A DNA stretch of 64,000 nt from Methylobacterium iners (GTDB taxonomy: Bacteria > Pseudomonadota > Alphaproteobacteria > Rhizobiales > Beijerinckiaceae). The stretch lies in contig NZ_BPQP01000001.1 in the NCBI RefSeq assembly GCF_022179305.1, positions 46,218 to 110,217 of the forward strand, given 5' to 3'. A program made the translations under genes and the position numbers. Positions 30,382 through 38,409 of the stretch are shown piece by piece; positions within the stretch are counted from its first letter, which is position 1, and each line of letters opens with the position of its first letter. Under the pieces are notes generated by a model. The model was not told the origin of the DNA. It did no database searches and saw nothing but the letters and a program-made list of their open reading frames with translations.

Positions 30382-30590
30382 TGCAGCTCGTCGCCGTCAT
30401 CCTGGTCTGCGCCATCACTACGGCGCCGGCCGACTGCACGCGCGAGTCCGCGCTCGACGTCGTGGTCCGCCCTGTGGCCATGCCGATGGAGTGCATGAGC
30501 CAGGGCCAGGCCCTCGGCGCCAGCGCCCTCGACGTGCGGCGCGAGGACGAGCGCTACCTCATGGTCCGCTGCGAGAAGAGGGCGAGCTGA
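30381..30590 (+). CDS. Small secreted protein with cysteines (69 aa)
   Basis: A signal-like start (MQLVAVILVCAITTAPADC) then a short mature part with three or four cysteines (PMECMSQGQALGAS; YLMVRCEKRAS). It may be periplasmic. Coupled by overlap to both neighbours. Confidence 0.55.
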   Translation: MQLVAVILVCAITTAPADCTRESALDVVVRPVAMPMECMSQGQALGASALDVRREDERYLMVRCEKRAS

Positions 30591-30808
30591 TGTTCCGCGA
30601 CTGGGTTCTAGCCGCCTGCGACCTGTTCTTCGGCGCGCGCCGCCCGTGGCGGGATCTCGAGCTCGAGGCCGAAGCTCGCCGCCAAGCAATCGTGGCCTTC
30701 CACATGCGCCATGCGGAACGGATCTGGACCGCCCGGGACCAGGCCTGGGCGACGCTCAGCCCGGCCGAGCGCGAGTTCCTCCACGGCTCACACTCCGGAG
30801 GCCGCTGA
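30590..30808 (+). CDS. Small helical protein (72 aa)
   Basis: MFRDWVLAACDLFFGARRPW then RDLELEAEARRQAIVAFHMR. An amphipathic start and a helical body. Overlaps the previous stop. Unknown. Confidence 0.55.
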   Translation: MFRDWVLAACDLFFGARRPWRDLELEAEARRQAIVAFHMRHAERIWTARDQAWATLSPAEREFLHGSHSGGR

Positions 30809-30809
30809 C

Positions 30810-31163
30810 ATGCCCGTCCTGAAACACGGCGACGTCGTCGTCATCGTTGGCGCCGTTGAAGTGCGCAGCGAGCTCACCGGCCAGCTCGACACTGTCCCGA
30901 CCTATCGCGTGGTGGTCGAGGACCGCGAGAACGCCACCATCACGCTTGAGCCGGTGTCAAAGGGCGTGCTGCAGGCCATCGCGCCTGAGAAATACGAGGC
31001 GGCCGTCGGCGAGCTTCGCGCGCACCGCGAGCTCAATCCCATTCGCACCCGGCACCAGCTGCTCAAGGAGATCGGCGCGCCGCAGCTCGAGTCCCTGGCC
31101 GACGTCGAAGCGCGGAACGATGCGCGTTGGGCAGCGGCGCTCGGCGGCAGGCCCCCGCAGTAA
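30810..31163 (+). CDS. Phage protein of unknown function before terS (117 aa)
   Basis: Beta strands at the start (LKHGDVVVIVGAVEVRSELT; TYRVVVEDRENATITLEPVS) and a helical second half with RTRHQLLKEIGAPQLESLAD. The last gene before the small terminase. Not recognised. Confidence 0.6.
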   Translation: MPVLKHGDVVVIVGAVEVRSELTGQLDTVPTYRVVVEDRENATITLEPVSKGVLQAIAPEKYEAAVGELRAHRELNPIRTRHQLLKEIGAPQLESLADVEARNDARWAAALGGRPPQ

Positions 31164-31166
31164 GCC

Positions 31167-31931
31167 ATGTCCCTCACCGACAAGCAGGCCGCGTTCGTCC
31201 AGGAATACCTGATCGACTTGAACGCCTCGGCCGCCGCGCGTCGAGCCGGCTACAGCGAAGCGACGGCCGCGCAGGCCGGCTACGAGAACCTGAGGAAACC
31301 TGAGATCGCCGACGCGATCGCCGCGGCCCAGGCCGAGCGCTCGCAGCGCGTCGAGATCACCGCCGACCAGGTCCTCCGCGAGCTCGTCGACATCGCGCGG
31401 ACCGACGCCAACGAGCTGATCGAGCACCGGGTTGGCTGCTGCCGGTTCTGCTGGGGGCTGGACCACCGGTACCAGCGCACGCGCAACGAGATGGTCCGCG
31501 CCGAGGCGACCCACGCCCTCGACAACGAGGCCCGGATCAAGAAGGGCGAGCCCACGACGCTCTTCGATCCGGAGGGCGGCATCGGCTACGTCGGCAACCG
31601 CGAGCCGCATGCCGACTGCCCGGAATGCTTCGGCGAGGGCATCGGCCGCGCCGTCTTCAAGGACACCGCGAAGGCCTCCCCGGCCGCGCGCCGCCTCTAC
31701 GCCGGCGTGAAGATCACCAAGGACGGAATGGAGATGAAGCTCCACTCCAAGGAGCGCGCCGTCGACCTGCTGTTCAAGCACCTCGGACTGAGCGCGCCGG
31801 ACCGCCACGAGCTCACGGGCAAGGACGGCGCCCCGATCGAAACCCGGGACATGAGCCCGATGGCAGCGGCCCGCCGCATCGCCTTCACCCTGGCCCGCGC
31901 GCAGCGTGAAGCCGCCAAGCCCAAGGACTGA
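31167..31931 (+). CDS. terS: Terminase small subunit
   Basis: A 254-residue terminase_2-type small subunit. The N-terminal DNA-binding region reads LTDKQAAFVQEYLIDLNASA then AARRAGYSEATAAQAGYENL and RKPEIADAIAAAQAERSQR. A central cysteine group (CCRFCWGL; CPECFGEG) may bind zinc. A C-terminal helical part is ERAVDLLFKHLGLSAPDRHE. It recognises packaging DNA and hands it to the large subunit, whose gene is 4.3 kb further on. Confidence 0.9.
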   Translation: MSLTDKQAAFVQEYLIDLNASAAARRAGYSEATAAQAGYENLRKPEIADAIAAAQAERSQRVEITADQVLRELVDIARTDANELIEHRVGCCRFCWGLDHRYQRTRNEMVRAEATHALDNEARIKKGEPTTLFDPEGGIGYVGNREPHADCPECFGEGIGRAVFKDTAKASPAARRLYAGVKITKDGMEMKLHSKERAVDLLFKHLGLSAPDRHELTGKDGAPIETRDMSPMAAARRIAFTLARAQREAAKPKD

Positions 31932-31933
31932 CT

Positions 31934-32254
31934 ATGGACACCACCGACAGCTTCGCGCCCAAGCCGAAGGGCACCATCGCGATCGCCGCGACCGTAGCCA
32001 CGGCCGCCACGGCTCTCGCCACCAACGACCAGGTGCGCATTGTGAACAACGGCCCCAGCGACTGCCGGGTCGAGTTCGGCAAGGCTGACACCGTGGCCGC
32101 GACGAAGCCGGTCGTTGGCGGCGCCTTGGGATCGGTGCTCCTGAAGGCCGGCACAGTCGAGATCTTCAGCGTGCCGCCCAACACCACCCACATCGCGACG
32201 CTCGGCGAGACGGGCAACGCGGCCCTCGAGGTCACGCCTGGCGTCGGTCTGTAG
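31934..32254 (+). CDS. Putative virion decoration protein (106 aa)
   Basis: A low-complexity Ala/Thr start then VRIVNNGPSDCRVEFGKADT and VEIFSVPPNTTHIATLGETG. It looks like a small beta-sandwich with a GNAALEVTPG end, a pattern seen in capsid-attached or fibre proteins. It is placed between the terminase subunit genes with other exposed proteins. Confidence 0.6.
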   Translation: MDTTDSFAPKPKGTIAIAATVATAATALATNDQVRIVNNGPSDCRVEFGKADTVAATKPVVGGALGSVLLKAGTVEIFSVPPNTTHIATLGETGNAALEVTPGVGL

Positions 32255-32256
32255 TC

Positions 32257-32805
32257 ATGGCCGGGTTTTTCGTCCCTTCTTCCGAGCGGCGCGAGCAAGC
32301 GCTCTTCGAGGGCCGCTACTTCGTCTTCACGACGGGAGAGCAGACCCTCGGGTCCTCGCAGTTCCTGAACGTGGTGATGTCCAACCCGGCCAATTCGGGT
32401 AAGCGGCACATCATCACCAAGCGACGCTTCGACAACAGCGTCGTGAGCGGTAACGCACCGCTCTCCTACGGCGGCATCGCGCTCCCGGTTCTGTACGCGA
32501 CAGGCACGACCGGCCTCGTCACGTCGAACGGCTCGAACCTCACCCGCGACGGCGTGAACCCTCGGCCAGCTTCCCTCCTGACCCTGCAGGCTCTCGTCTC
32601 CGCGACCCGTCTCAACAACGCGGCCGGCAACGCGAACCCGACTGGTGCCGGTAGGCTCGCGACCGGAGGCATGCCGACCAAGCTCGAGGAGTCCTTCATC
32701 CTCATGCCTGGCACGACCTTCGGCCAGTTCATCCAGGCCCCCGCCGGCCTCGGCGCTTCGGTCAACGCCGGCCTGACCTTCTACGTGATCGAAGAGCCGC
32801 TCTAG
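32257..32805 (+). CDS. Putative structural protein (182 aa)
   Basis: The sequence is beta-rich and Gly/Ser/Thr/Asn-rich: FFVPSSERREQALFEGRYFV, RHIITKRRFDNSVV and MPTKLEESFILMPGTTFGQF, ending LTFYVIEEPL. No family is recognised. It is likely a head or fibre-associated protein by context. Confidence 0.6.
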   Translation: MAGFFVPSSERREQALFEGRYFVFTTGEQTLGSSQFLNVVMSNPANSGKRHIITKRRFDNSVVSGNAPLSYGGIALPVLYATGTTGLVTSNGSNLTRDGVNPRPASLLTLQALVSATRLNNAAGNANPTGAGRLATGGMPTKLEESFILMPGTTFGQFIQAPAGLGASVNAGLTFYVIEEPL

Positions 32806-32862
32806 GCGCCTTCACGCTCGAAGCCTCCCCCTCCCACAGCTCGAACCAACCGGAGACCAGCA

Positions 32863-33105
32863 ATGGCCGACGTCGTCTATTCGCAATCCAAGATCATCAC
32901 GCCTGGCACCCCCGTCGTCCCAGGCACCGGCATCGGCATCGCCGGCGGCTCCGCGGCCGGGATCGTCATGCTCAAGATGGCGAACGGCGGGAAGTATGCC
33001 GTGAAAGCCGACACCTCGCACGCGCAGATCGACGGCCTCGCCGTCGTCGACGTCATCGCGGCCGAGACCACGGCCGTCGGCGCCATCGTCTCCGTCCTCT
33101 CGTAG
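32863..33105 (+). CDS. Small virion protein (80 aa)
   Basis: MADVVYSQSKIITPGTPVVP, then Gly/Ala-rich strands (AAGIVMLKMANGGKYAVKAD; VVDVIAAETTAVGAIVSVLS). Looks like a compact beta decoration protein. The ATG has GGAGA upstream. Confidence 0.6.
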   Translation: MADVVYSQSKIITPGTPVVPGTGIGIAGGSAAGIVMLKMANGGKYAVKADTSHAQIDGLAVVDVIAAETTAVGAIVSVLS

Positions 33106-33142
33106 GCGCAGCGACCTTCCCCGGGCAGTAAGGAACAGCGAC

Positions 33143-35101
33143 ATGGCGGGCTACCGCAAACCCTTCGGCGGCGGCTCAGGCTCGCCCAGCCCCAACGTCT
33201 CGGCCGACGGGCTGACCTACGTCTACACGGGCTTCAAGCCGAACACGGCGGCCAGCCTCTTCGACGTCACGGCCGGGGGTCCCGCGCTCGCGACGCAGAA
33301 CGCCGACGGCACGGGCAAGGTCACGTTCGTGCTCGCGACCAAGCCGCCGGTCGGGAACGCGATCGTCATCGATGGTCAGCAGCGGGTCAGCGCCGGGACG
33401 GTCCAGGCCGCCCCGGTGGTTCCGGTCCAGCCGGGCGGGGTCACGTACCTCTTCATCAGCACCGACTTCATCACCGATCCCGATGACGCGGTGATGCTGG
33501 TCACGGCCATCGCGCACAAGAACGCGGGTTTGGTGGTCATCGACAGCGTCATGGCCTCGGCCAACGAGACCTTCGTCCCGGCCGGCATCGACGCGCTGAT
33601 GCGCAAGTACGGGGCTCCGGTTCCGGTCTACGTCTACAAGGGCGCGGTCAGCTCGGTCCCGTCCGGTTCGACGGCGAGCCTGTTCCCGAAGATTGCGCGC
33701 GATGCATTCGGGACGCCCTACGGCATCCAGAACAACACCAACGTCAATTACCCCGACACCATGACGGGGTGGACGGCCCGTCTCTCGGCAGTGCCGGATC
33801 AGTCCGTGCTCCTGAGCATCGTCGGATCGCCGGTCGACTTCATGGCCTGGTACGGCGCTTCGCCCGCCAACGCCGCGCTCGCCAAGGCCAAGATCCGCAA
33901 GATCGGCCAGATGGGCGGCGGCTTCCCCTCGACCTCGACGCCCGAGACCAACGCCAAGATCAGCGTCGCCGCGACGGCCGCGCTCGCCGCGATCCGCGAC
34001 ATCCCCATCGAATGGTCGGGCGTCGAGATCGGTGCGACGGTCCGCTCCGGCCCGCCGCTCTACACCGACCCGACCGCCGACCCGCTGCAGGCGATCTTCG
34101 ACCAGTTCGAGCAGGAGGGCAGCGGCACCAACCTCGTCGGCGGCTTGCGCCAGTCCTACGACCCGCTTTCGCTCGATGCGCTCGTGCGCGGGTTGGGCGA
34201 CCGCTACACGCGCAGCGCGCCGGGCATCGTCAACGTGGATGCGTCCGGCAACACCTCGTTCGCCGCCCAGGCCGACGGCAACCACACCTACCTGGTCAAG
34301 GCGGCCAGGGGCACGACGGCGCAGACGGACGCGCTGCTCGGCGCCGAGCTGAACGCGATCGTCGCCACGGTCACGGCGCCGATCCCGGCGAGCGTGCGCG
34401 GCCTCGGTCTCGACCTTAACGAGGGCACGCCTGTCCAGTTCGTGCGCGACCCTTCCTACAAGGGCGCAATGGCGATCACGGGCGCCAACGCCGCGACGAC
34501 CACGAACGATCCGACCCGCGCCACCGCCCCCAACGGCACGAGCAGCGTTTTCCAGTTCTCCGGCGCCCAGTACCTTGAGAGCCGCGACCCGCTCTTATTC
34601 ACCGGCAACAGCCTCGCCGTCGGGGCCGTCATCAATCCCGACGCCATCGCCGGCACGGGGCTCAAGTACGTCCTGGCCGCGCGGACGACGGGTTCTGGGA
34701 CGCCAGTTCGCTATTGGGAACTGGCGCTGTTCGAGGGCCGGATACGTGCGACCGTGTGGGGCAACGTCAACGGCACGTCGCCGTTCGAGCTGACTGCCGA
34801 TACCGCGTTGCCGGTCGGAACATGGGCCCTGGTCCAGATGCACCAGGACGGGACGACGCTGCGCATCCGTCTCAATGGCGTCGAAGCCAAGCCGAGCATC
34901 GCCGCCACGCTGAACACCGCGACGAACGTCTGCGGCGTGCAGATCGGCGCGCAGCGGCTGGGGTCCATCGCCAACTTCTACAACGGCAAGATGGCGGCTT
35001 TCGATTTCTTGGCGGGCACGAACCTGACTGTCGCGCAAGCACTCGCGCAGGAGAACAAGCTCCGCGCAATCGCCACCGCCAAGGGGATCACGCTGCCATG
35101 A
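33143..35101 (+). CDS. Virion protein with nucleoside-hydrolase-like and LamG-like domains
   Basis: A 652-residue protein in three parts. Residues 1-100: small beta domain. Residues 100-415: inosine/uridine nucleoside-hydrolase fold, with the Ca-binding motif as STDFITDPDDAVML, then LLSIVGSPVDFMAWYG, KIGQMGGGF and a QSYDPLSLDALV segment. Residues 420-650: a concanavalin/LamG-like beta sandwich (SVFQFSGAQYLESRD; WALVQMHQDGTTLRIRLNG; NFYNGKMAAFDFLAG). It is probably a surface appendage. The enzyme part may hydrolyse a glycoside or nucleoside, or may only bind one; neither is proven. Confidence 0.72.
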   Translation: MAGYRKPFGGGSGSPSPNVSADGLTYVYTGFKPNTAASLFDVTAGGPALATQNADGTGKVTFVLATKPPVGNAIVIDGQQRVSAGTVQAAPVVPVQPGGVTYLFISTDFITDPDDAVMLVTAIAHKNAGLVVIDSVMASANETFVPAGIDALMRKYGAPVPVYVYKGAVSSVPSGSTASLFPKIARDAFGTPYGIQNNTNVNYPDTMTGWTARLSAVPDQSVLLSIVGSPVDFMAWYGASPANAALAKAKIRKIGQMGGGFPSTSTPETNAKISVAATAALAAIRDIPIEWSGVEIGATVRSGPPLYTDPTADPLQAIFDQFEQEGSGTNLVGGLRQSYDPLSLDALVRGLGDRYTRSAPGIVNVDASGNTSFAAQADGNHTYLVKAARGTTAQTDALLGAELNAIVATVTAPIPASVRGLGLDLNEGTPVQFVRDPSYKGAMAITGANAATTTNDPTRATAPNGTSSVFQFSGAQYLESRDPLLFTGNSLAVGAVINPDAIAGTGLKYVLAARTTGSGTPVRYWELALFEGRIRATVWGNVNGTSPFELTADTALPVGTWALVQMHQDGTTLRIRLNGVEAKPSIAATLNTATNVCGVQIGAQRLGSIANFYNGKMAAFDFLAGTNLTVAQALAQENKLRAIATAKGITLP

Positions 35102-36105
35102 TCGCGTTCGCCACACCGCTACAACGCCTTCGCGCCAACAGCAGCGATCAGTTTGAGAATGGGGCTCGCTACCTCTACCCGTCCGGCCGGCCCATCACGC
35201 GCCTGCGCTACCTCGGGCAGCAGGATGGGCAGCACTTCTACGCGGCGGCCGACGATGCCGCGGCGACCCTACCGCCCGCCAAGGCCGCGCCTCCCGCCCC
35301 GCACTGGTCCGAGACCCTGCCGGCTGCGGTGGGCTATCCCGACACGCTGAACGGGGCGCTCCTGCGCATCCGCTCCAGCACGGCGCAGAAGAACGGCCAC
35401 GTCATCCTGGATCGCTCGACGCGCGGCGGCTACCGCATCGTCGAGGTCGATGCCGGCGTGCTCGCCCACGACATCACCATCGGCCGGCTGAAAGCGGAGG
35501 ACATCTTCCGCTGCGGCGTCCGCGTCCGCGGCGATCGCTGGCACATCCACGATGTCATCCTCAAGCACGGCGCGCACCGCAACACCGGGAGGGACCTGCC
35601 GGAGGGCATCGAGGTCCATGACGGCACCGGCCACCTGTTCGAGGACTTCGAGATCTCCGGCTTCTACATGGCCGACGTCCCGGGGCAGTACACGAACGGT
35701 GACTGTATCGCGACGGAGGGCGGCACGGGCGGCATCGTCCGACGCGGCCGCTGCATCGGCGCGTCCGATGGCGGCATGGATCTCAAAGGGATCTGGTACG
35801 TCGACGATTGCTACATCGCGGAGTGCAACCGGGCTCTGCGCGCCTGGGACGAGGTGACGGTCGGCACGCTGCGCATCCACAACCCGGCCGGGGCCGCGCT
35901 GTGGCTGGCGAAGAACGCAAAACTGACGGTCGAGCGGCTGATCGTGACCAGCGACCGGCCGTGCATCCTGTTCCGGTCCGAGAGCGGCGGCCACCTGACC
36001 GTGAAGTCCGCGGACCTGTCCGGCGTCGCACCGGGCTCCACGCTCAAGCGGCAGGATGGCTCCGGCGTGACGTGGGACCTCAGTCCGGGCTGCGTGCTGC
36101 CTTAG
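35098..36105 (+). CDS. Right-handed beta-helix spike-like protein (335 aa)
   Basis: The start ATG 35098 overlaps the previous stop. After an N-terminal adaptor (residues 1-60, LRANSSDQFENGARYLYPSG) come short repeated strands: HDITIGRLKAEDIFRCGVRV, WHIHDVILKHGAHRNT, HLFEDFEISGFYMADV, IVRRGRCIGASDGGMDLKGI. This is a parallel beta-helix as in pectate-lyase-like tail spikes. It may bind or cut surface polysaccharide. Confidence 0.7.
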   Translation: MIAFATPLQRLRANSSDQFENGARYLYPSGRPITRLRYLGQQDGQHFYAAADDAAATLPPAKAAPPAPHWSETLPAAVGYPDTLNGALLRIRSSTAQKNGHVILDRSTRGGYRIVEVDAGVLAHDITIGRLKAEDIFRCGVRVRGDRWHIHDVILKHGAHRNTGRDLPEGIEVHDGTGHLFEDFEISGFYMADVPGQYTNGDCIATEGGTGGIVRRGRCIGASDGGMDLKGIWYVDDCYIAECNRALRAWDEVTVGTLRIHNPAGAALWLAKNAKLTVERLIVTSDRPCILFRSESGGHLTVKSADLSGVAPGSTLKRQDGSGVTWDLSPGCVLP

Positions 36106-36116
36106 CAGCACCCGGC

Positions 36117-36134
36117 TTGACCCGACGGCCCTTT
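36117..36134 (+). repeat. TTGA-CCGACGG motif, copy 2
   Basis: TTGACCCGACGGCCCTTT lies 12 bases after the stop of the spike-like gene and 120 bases before terL. It matches copy 1 over the first 14 bases. Confidence 0.55.
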
Positions 36135-36197
36135 CTCGACGAATAGTCAGGCTCTCCCGGTGCGCATGGCTTCGAACGCCCTGTAGATCCGGGACCT

Positions 36198-36236
36198 AAC
36201 GGGCGGCGCTCCTCCAGGCGTCGCCCGTTTGCGTTT
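36198..36236 (+). terminator. Hairpin with T-rich tail before terL
   Basis: AACGGGCG (36198-36205) pairs with CGCCCGTT (36222-36229), followed by TGCGTTT. It could end the preceding transcript. The T run is broken, so termination is probably partial. Confidence 0.6.
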
Positions 36237-36253
36237 GGAGACACCCCGCCAGC

Positions 36254-37822
36254 ATGTCGCTCCTCGACGAGCTCATCACCTCCCTCGGGGTTCTCCCGGA
36301 GGCGGAACGGGAAGCCGTGACCCGCGACGCCGTCGAGGCGACGCAGGACCTCCTGCTGATCCCCAACCCGGGCCCGCAGACCGACGCTTACTTTTCCGAG
36401 GCCGACGAGCTCTACTACGGCGGCCAGGCGGGCGGGGGTAAGTCCGGCCTGCTGATTGGGCTGGCGCTCAACGAGCACACGAGCAGCCTCATCCTTCGGC
36501 GAGTGAACGCAGACGCTGCGGAGCTCGCCGAGGAGGCCTGCGGGTTCGCCGGTGACCGCGGTTCGTACAACGGCCAGAAGCACGTCTTGAAGGTCGACGG
36601 CGGCATTCGCCAGGTCCAGTTCGGCGGTTGCCAGTTCGAGGAGAACAAGGAGCGCTACAAGGGCCGCGCGAAGGATCTCTACGGGTTCGACGAGATCTCG
36701 GATTTCACGCGCACGCAGTTCAAGTTCATCACCACCTGGAACCGCTCGAGCAAGCCCGGGCAGCGGTGCCGCGTGGTCTGCGCCGGCAACCCGCCGACCC
36801 GTCCGGAAGGCCTCTGGGTCCTCGAATACTGGGGCCCTTGGCTCGACAAGAACCACCCGAAATACCCGACGGCGCCGGGCGTGCTGCGCTGGTACACGAC
36901 GGGATCGAACGGCGAGGACATCGAGGTCGAGGGCCGCGGCCCCCACATGATCGACGGGCGCGAGGTCTTCGCGCGGTCCCGCACCTTCATCCCCGCGAAG
37001 CTCTCGGACAACCCGTACCTCGCCGGCACGAATTACCAGGCCTCGCTGGACTCGCTCCCGCCCGAGCTGCGGGCCGCCTACCGCGACGGCAACTTCCAGG
37101 CCGAGATCAAGGATGACGCCTTCCAGCTCATCCCTACCGACTGGGTAACCGCCGCACAGGCGCGGTGGCACGAGACGGGTCGCAACGGGTTCGCGATGAC
37201 AGCGATCGCGCTGGACCCTGCCGGCGGCGGCGCGGACGCTGCCGAGATCGCCGCGCGGTACGGGGGATGGGTTTCTCCATTCACGACCGTCCAGGGCAAG
37301 GAGACGGCCGACCACTCGATGATGGCCGGCCGCGTAGTGGCGCTGCGCCGCGACGGTTGCCCCGTGATCGTCGACGGCGGTGGTGGCTATGGTGGCGCGA
37401 CCACGATGCGCCTCAAGGACAACAGCATCGAGGCGACGGCGTTTGTCGGGTCCGAGGGATCGACGGGCATCACCAACGATGCCGCGAAGCTCGGCTTCGT
37501 GAACCGCCGTGCCGAGGCGCACTGGCGTCTTCGCGAGGCCCTGGACCCCGACCAGGAGGGCGGCTCCATCGTCGCCATCCCGCCCGGCAACGAGGTCAAG
37601 GCCGACCTCTGCGCGGTGCGCTGGGAGCTCACCCGGCAGGGCATCAAGATCGAGAGCAAGGAAGACATCAAGAAGCGGATCGGCCGCTCGCCCGGCAAGG
37701 GCGACGTGGTGGTCATGCTCTTCAGCGAGGGCGACCGGGCCGCCAAGCGCTCGAAGGCGCGGCGGTCCAACGGCCTGCAGGCCACGGCGAACATGGGCTA
37801 CGCCCACATGCGGAGACGATGA
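36254..37822 (+). CDS. terL: Terminase large subunit
   Basis: A 522-residue packaging motor. The ATPase has Walker A in YYGGQAGGGKSGLLIGLA, an RRVNADAAELAEE segment, Walker B with DLYGFDEISDF, and CAGNPPTRPEG. The nuclease part has IALDPAGGGADAAEIAARYG and later VIVDGGGGYGG. It drives DNA into the procapsid with ATP and cuts the concatemer. It is split from terS by five virion genes. Confidence 0.93.
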   Translation: MSLLDELITSLGVLPEAEREAVTRDAVEATQDLLLIPNPGPQTDAYFSEADELYYGGQAGGGKSGLLIGLALNEHTSSLILRRVNADAAELAEEACGFAGDRGSYNGQKHVLKVDGGIRQVQFGGCQFEENKERYKGRAKDLYGFDEISDFTRTQFKFITTWNRSSKPGQRCRVVCAGNPPTRPEGLWVLEYWGPWLDKNHPKYPTAPGVLRWYTTGSNGEDIEVEGRGPHMIDGREVFARSRTFIPAKLSDNPYLAGTNYQASLDSLPPELRAAYRDGNFQAEIKDDAFQLIPTDWVTAAQARWHETGRNGFAMTAIALDPAGGGADAAEIAARYGGWVSPFTTVQGKETADHSMMAGRVVALRRDGCPVIVDGGGGYGGATTMRLKDNSIEATAFVGSEGSTGITNDAAKLGFVNRRAEAHWRLREALDPDQEGGSIVAIPPGNEVKADLCAVRWELTRQGIKIESKEDIKKRIGRSPGKGDVVVMLFSEGDRAAKRSKARRSNGLQATANMGYAHMRRR

Positions 37823-38115
37823 CAATGGATAATCGCACCGCGATCCGAACCGGGCTGCTGCTCAACAGCGCCCTCTACCTGGTCGCCATCGTGGCGATCG
37901 GCCTGGTGCAAGGCTCCACGGCCGCGCCTCGCCTCGCCGTGGCCTCGCTCGGCGTCGCTGCGCTCTCGTACATGGCGCAGGAGATCGAGGCGCAGCTCCC
38001 CGAAACCTACAGCACTGCGCTCACCCGGCGCGACGTCGCCCTCATCTCATCCGTCGTCCTGACGGTCGGCTCGATCCTGCTCGGCGCTGTTGCCGGGCTC
38101 GCCCTCATCTTCTGA
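37819..38115 (+). CDS. Small membrane protein, holin-like (98 aa)
   Basis: Hydrophobic segments GLLLNSALYLVAIVAIGLV (about residues 12-31) and VALISSVVLTVGSILLGAVA (about 72-92), with a weaker one between. ATGA overlap with terL. Position after terL and membrane content would fit a holin, but another holin candidate lies by the endolysin. An accessory membrane role is equally possible. Confidence 0.5.
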   Translation: MTMDNRTAIRTGLLLNSALYLVAIVAIGLVQGSTAAPRLAVASLGVAALSYMAQEIEAQLPETYSTALTRRDVALISSVVLTVGSILLGAVAGLALIF

Positions 38116-38129
38116 CGGAGCACACCCTC

Positions 38130-38375
38130 ATGGCTTCCCTATTCGGCGGCGGCTCCCGCAACCGCGCTCCTGCTGTGACCCCGGTCGCGACCATGCCCGA
38201 CGAGCAGAACCCGGCCGTGCTCGCCGCCCGGCGCCGCAGCATGGCCGAGGCCGCGTCCCGCGGCGGTCGCGCCTCGACGATCCTGACGGCACCGGAGAGC
38301 GGCACTCCGCTCGGCGCGTCGACGACGATCGCGGGCTCGTCGGACTATCAGGCCAGCTCGCTCGGCGGCCGCTGA
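38130..38375 (+). CDS. Small virion-associated protein (81 aa)
   Basis: MASLFGGGSRNRAPAVTPVA, then PDEQNPAVLAARRRSMAEAA and a Ser/Gly-rich end (ILTAPESGTPLG). Proteins of this look lie just before the portal gene in many podoviruses. Role unknown. Confidence 0.65.
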   Translation: MASLFGGGSRNRAPAVTPVATMPDEQNPAVLAARRRSMAEAASRGGRASTILTAPESGTPLGASTTIAGSSDYQASSLGGR

Positions 38376-38409
38376 ACCCATCCGGACGCCGGCGAGGACC
38401 TGACGCACC

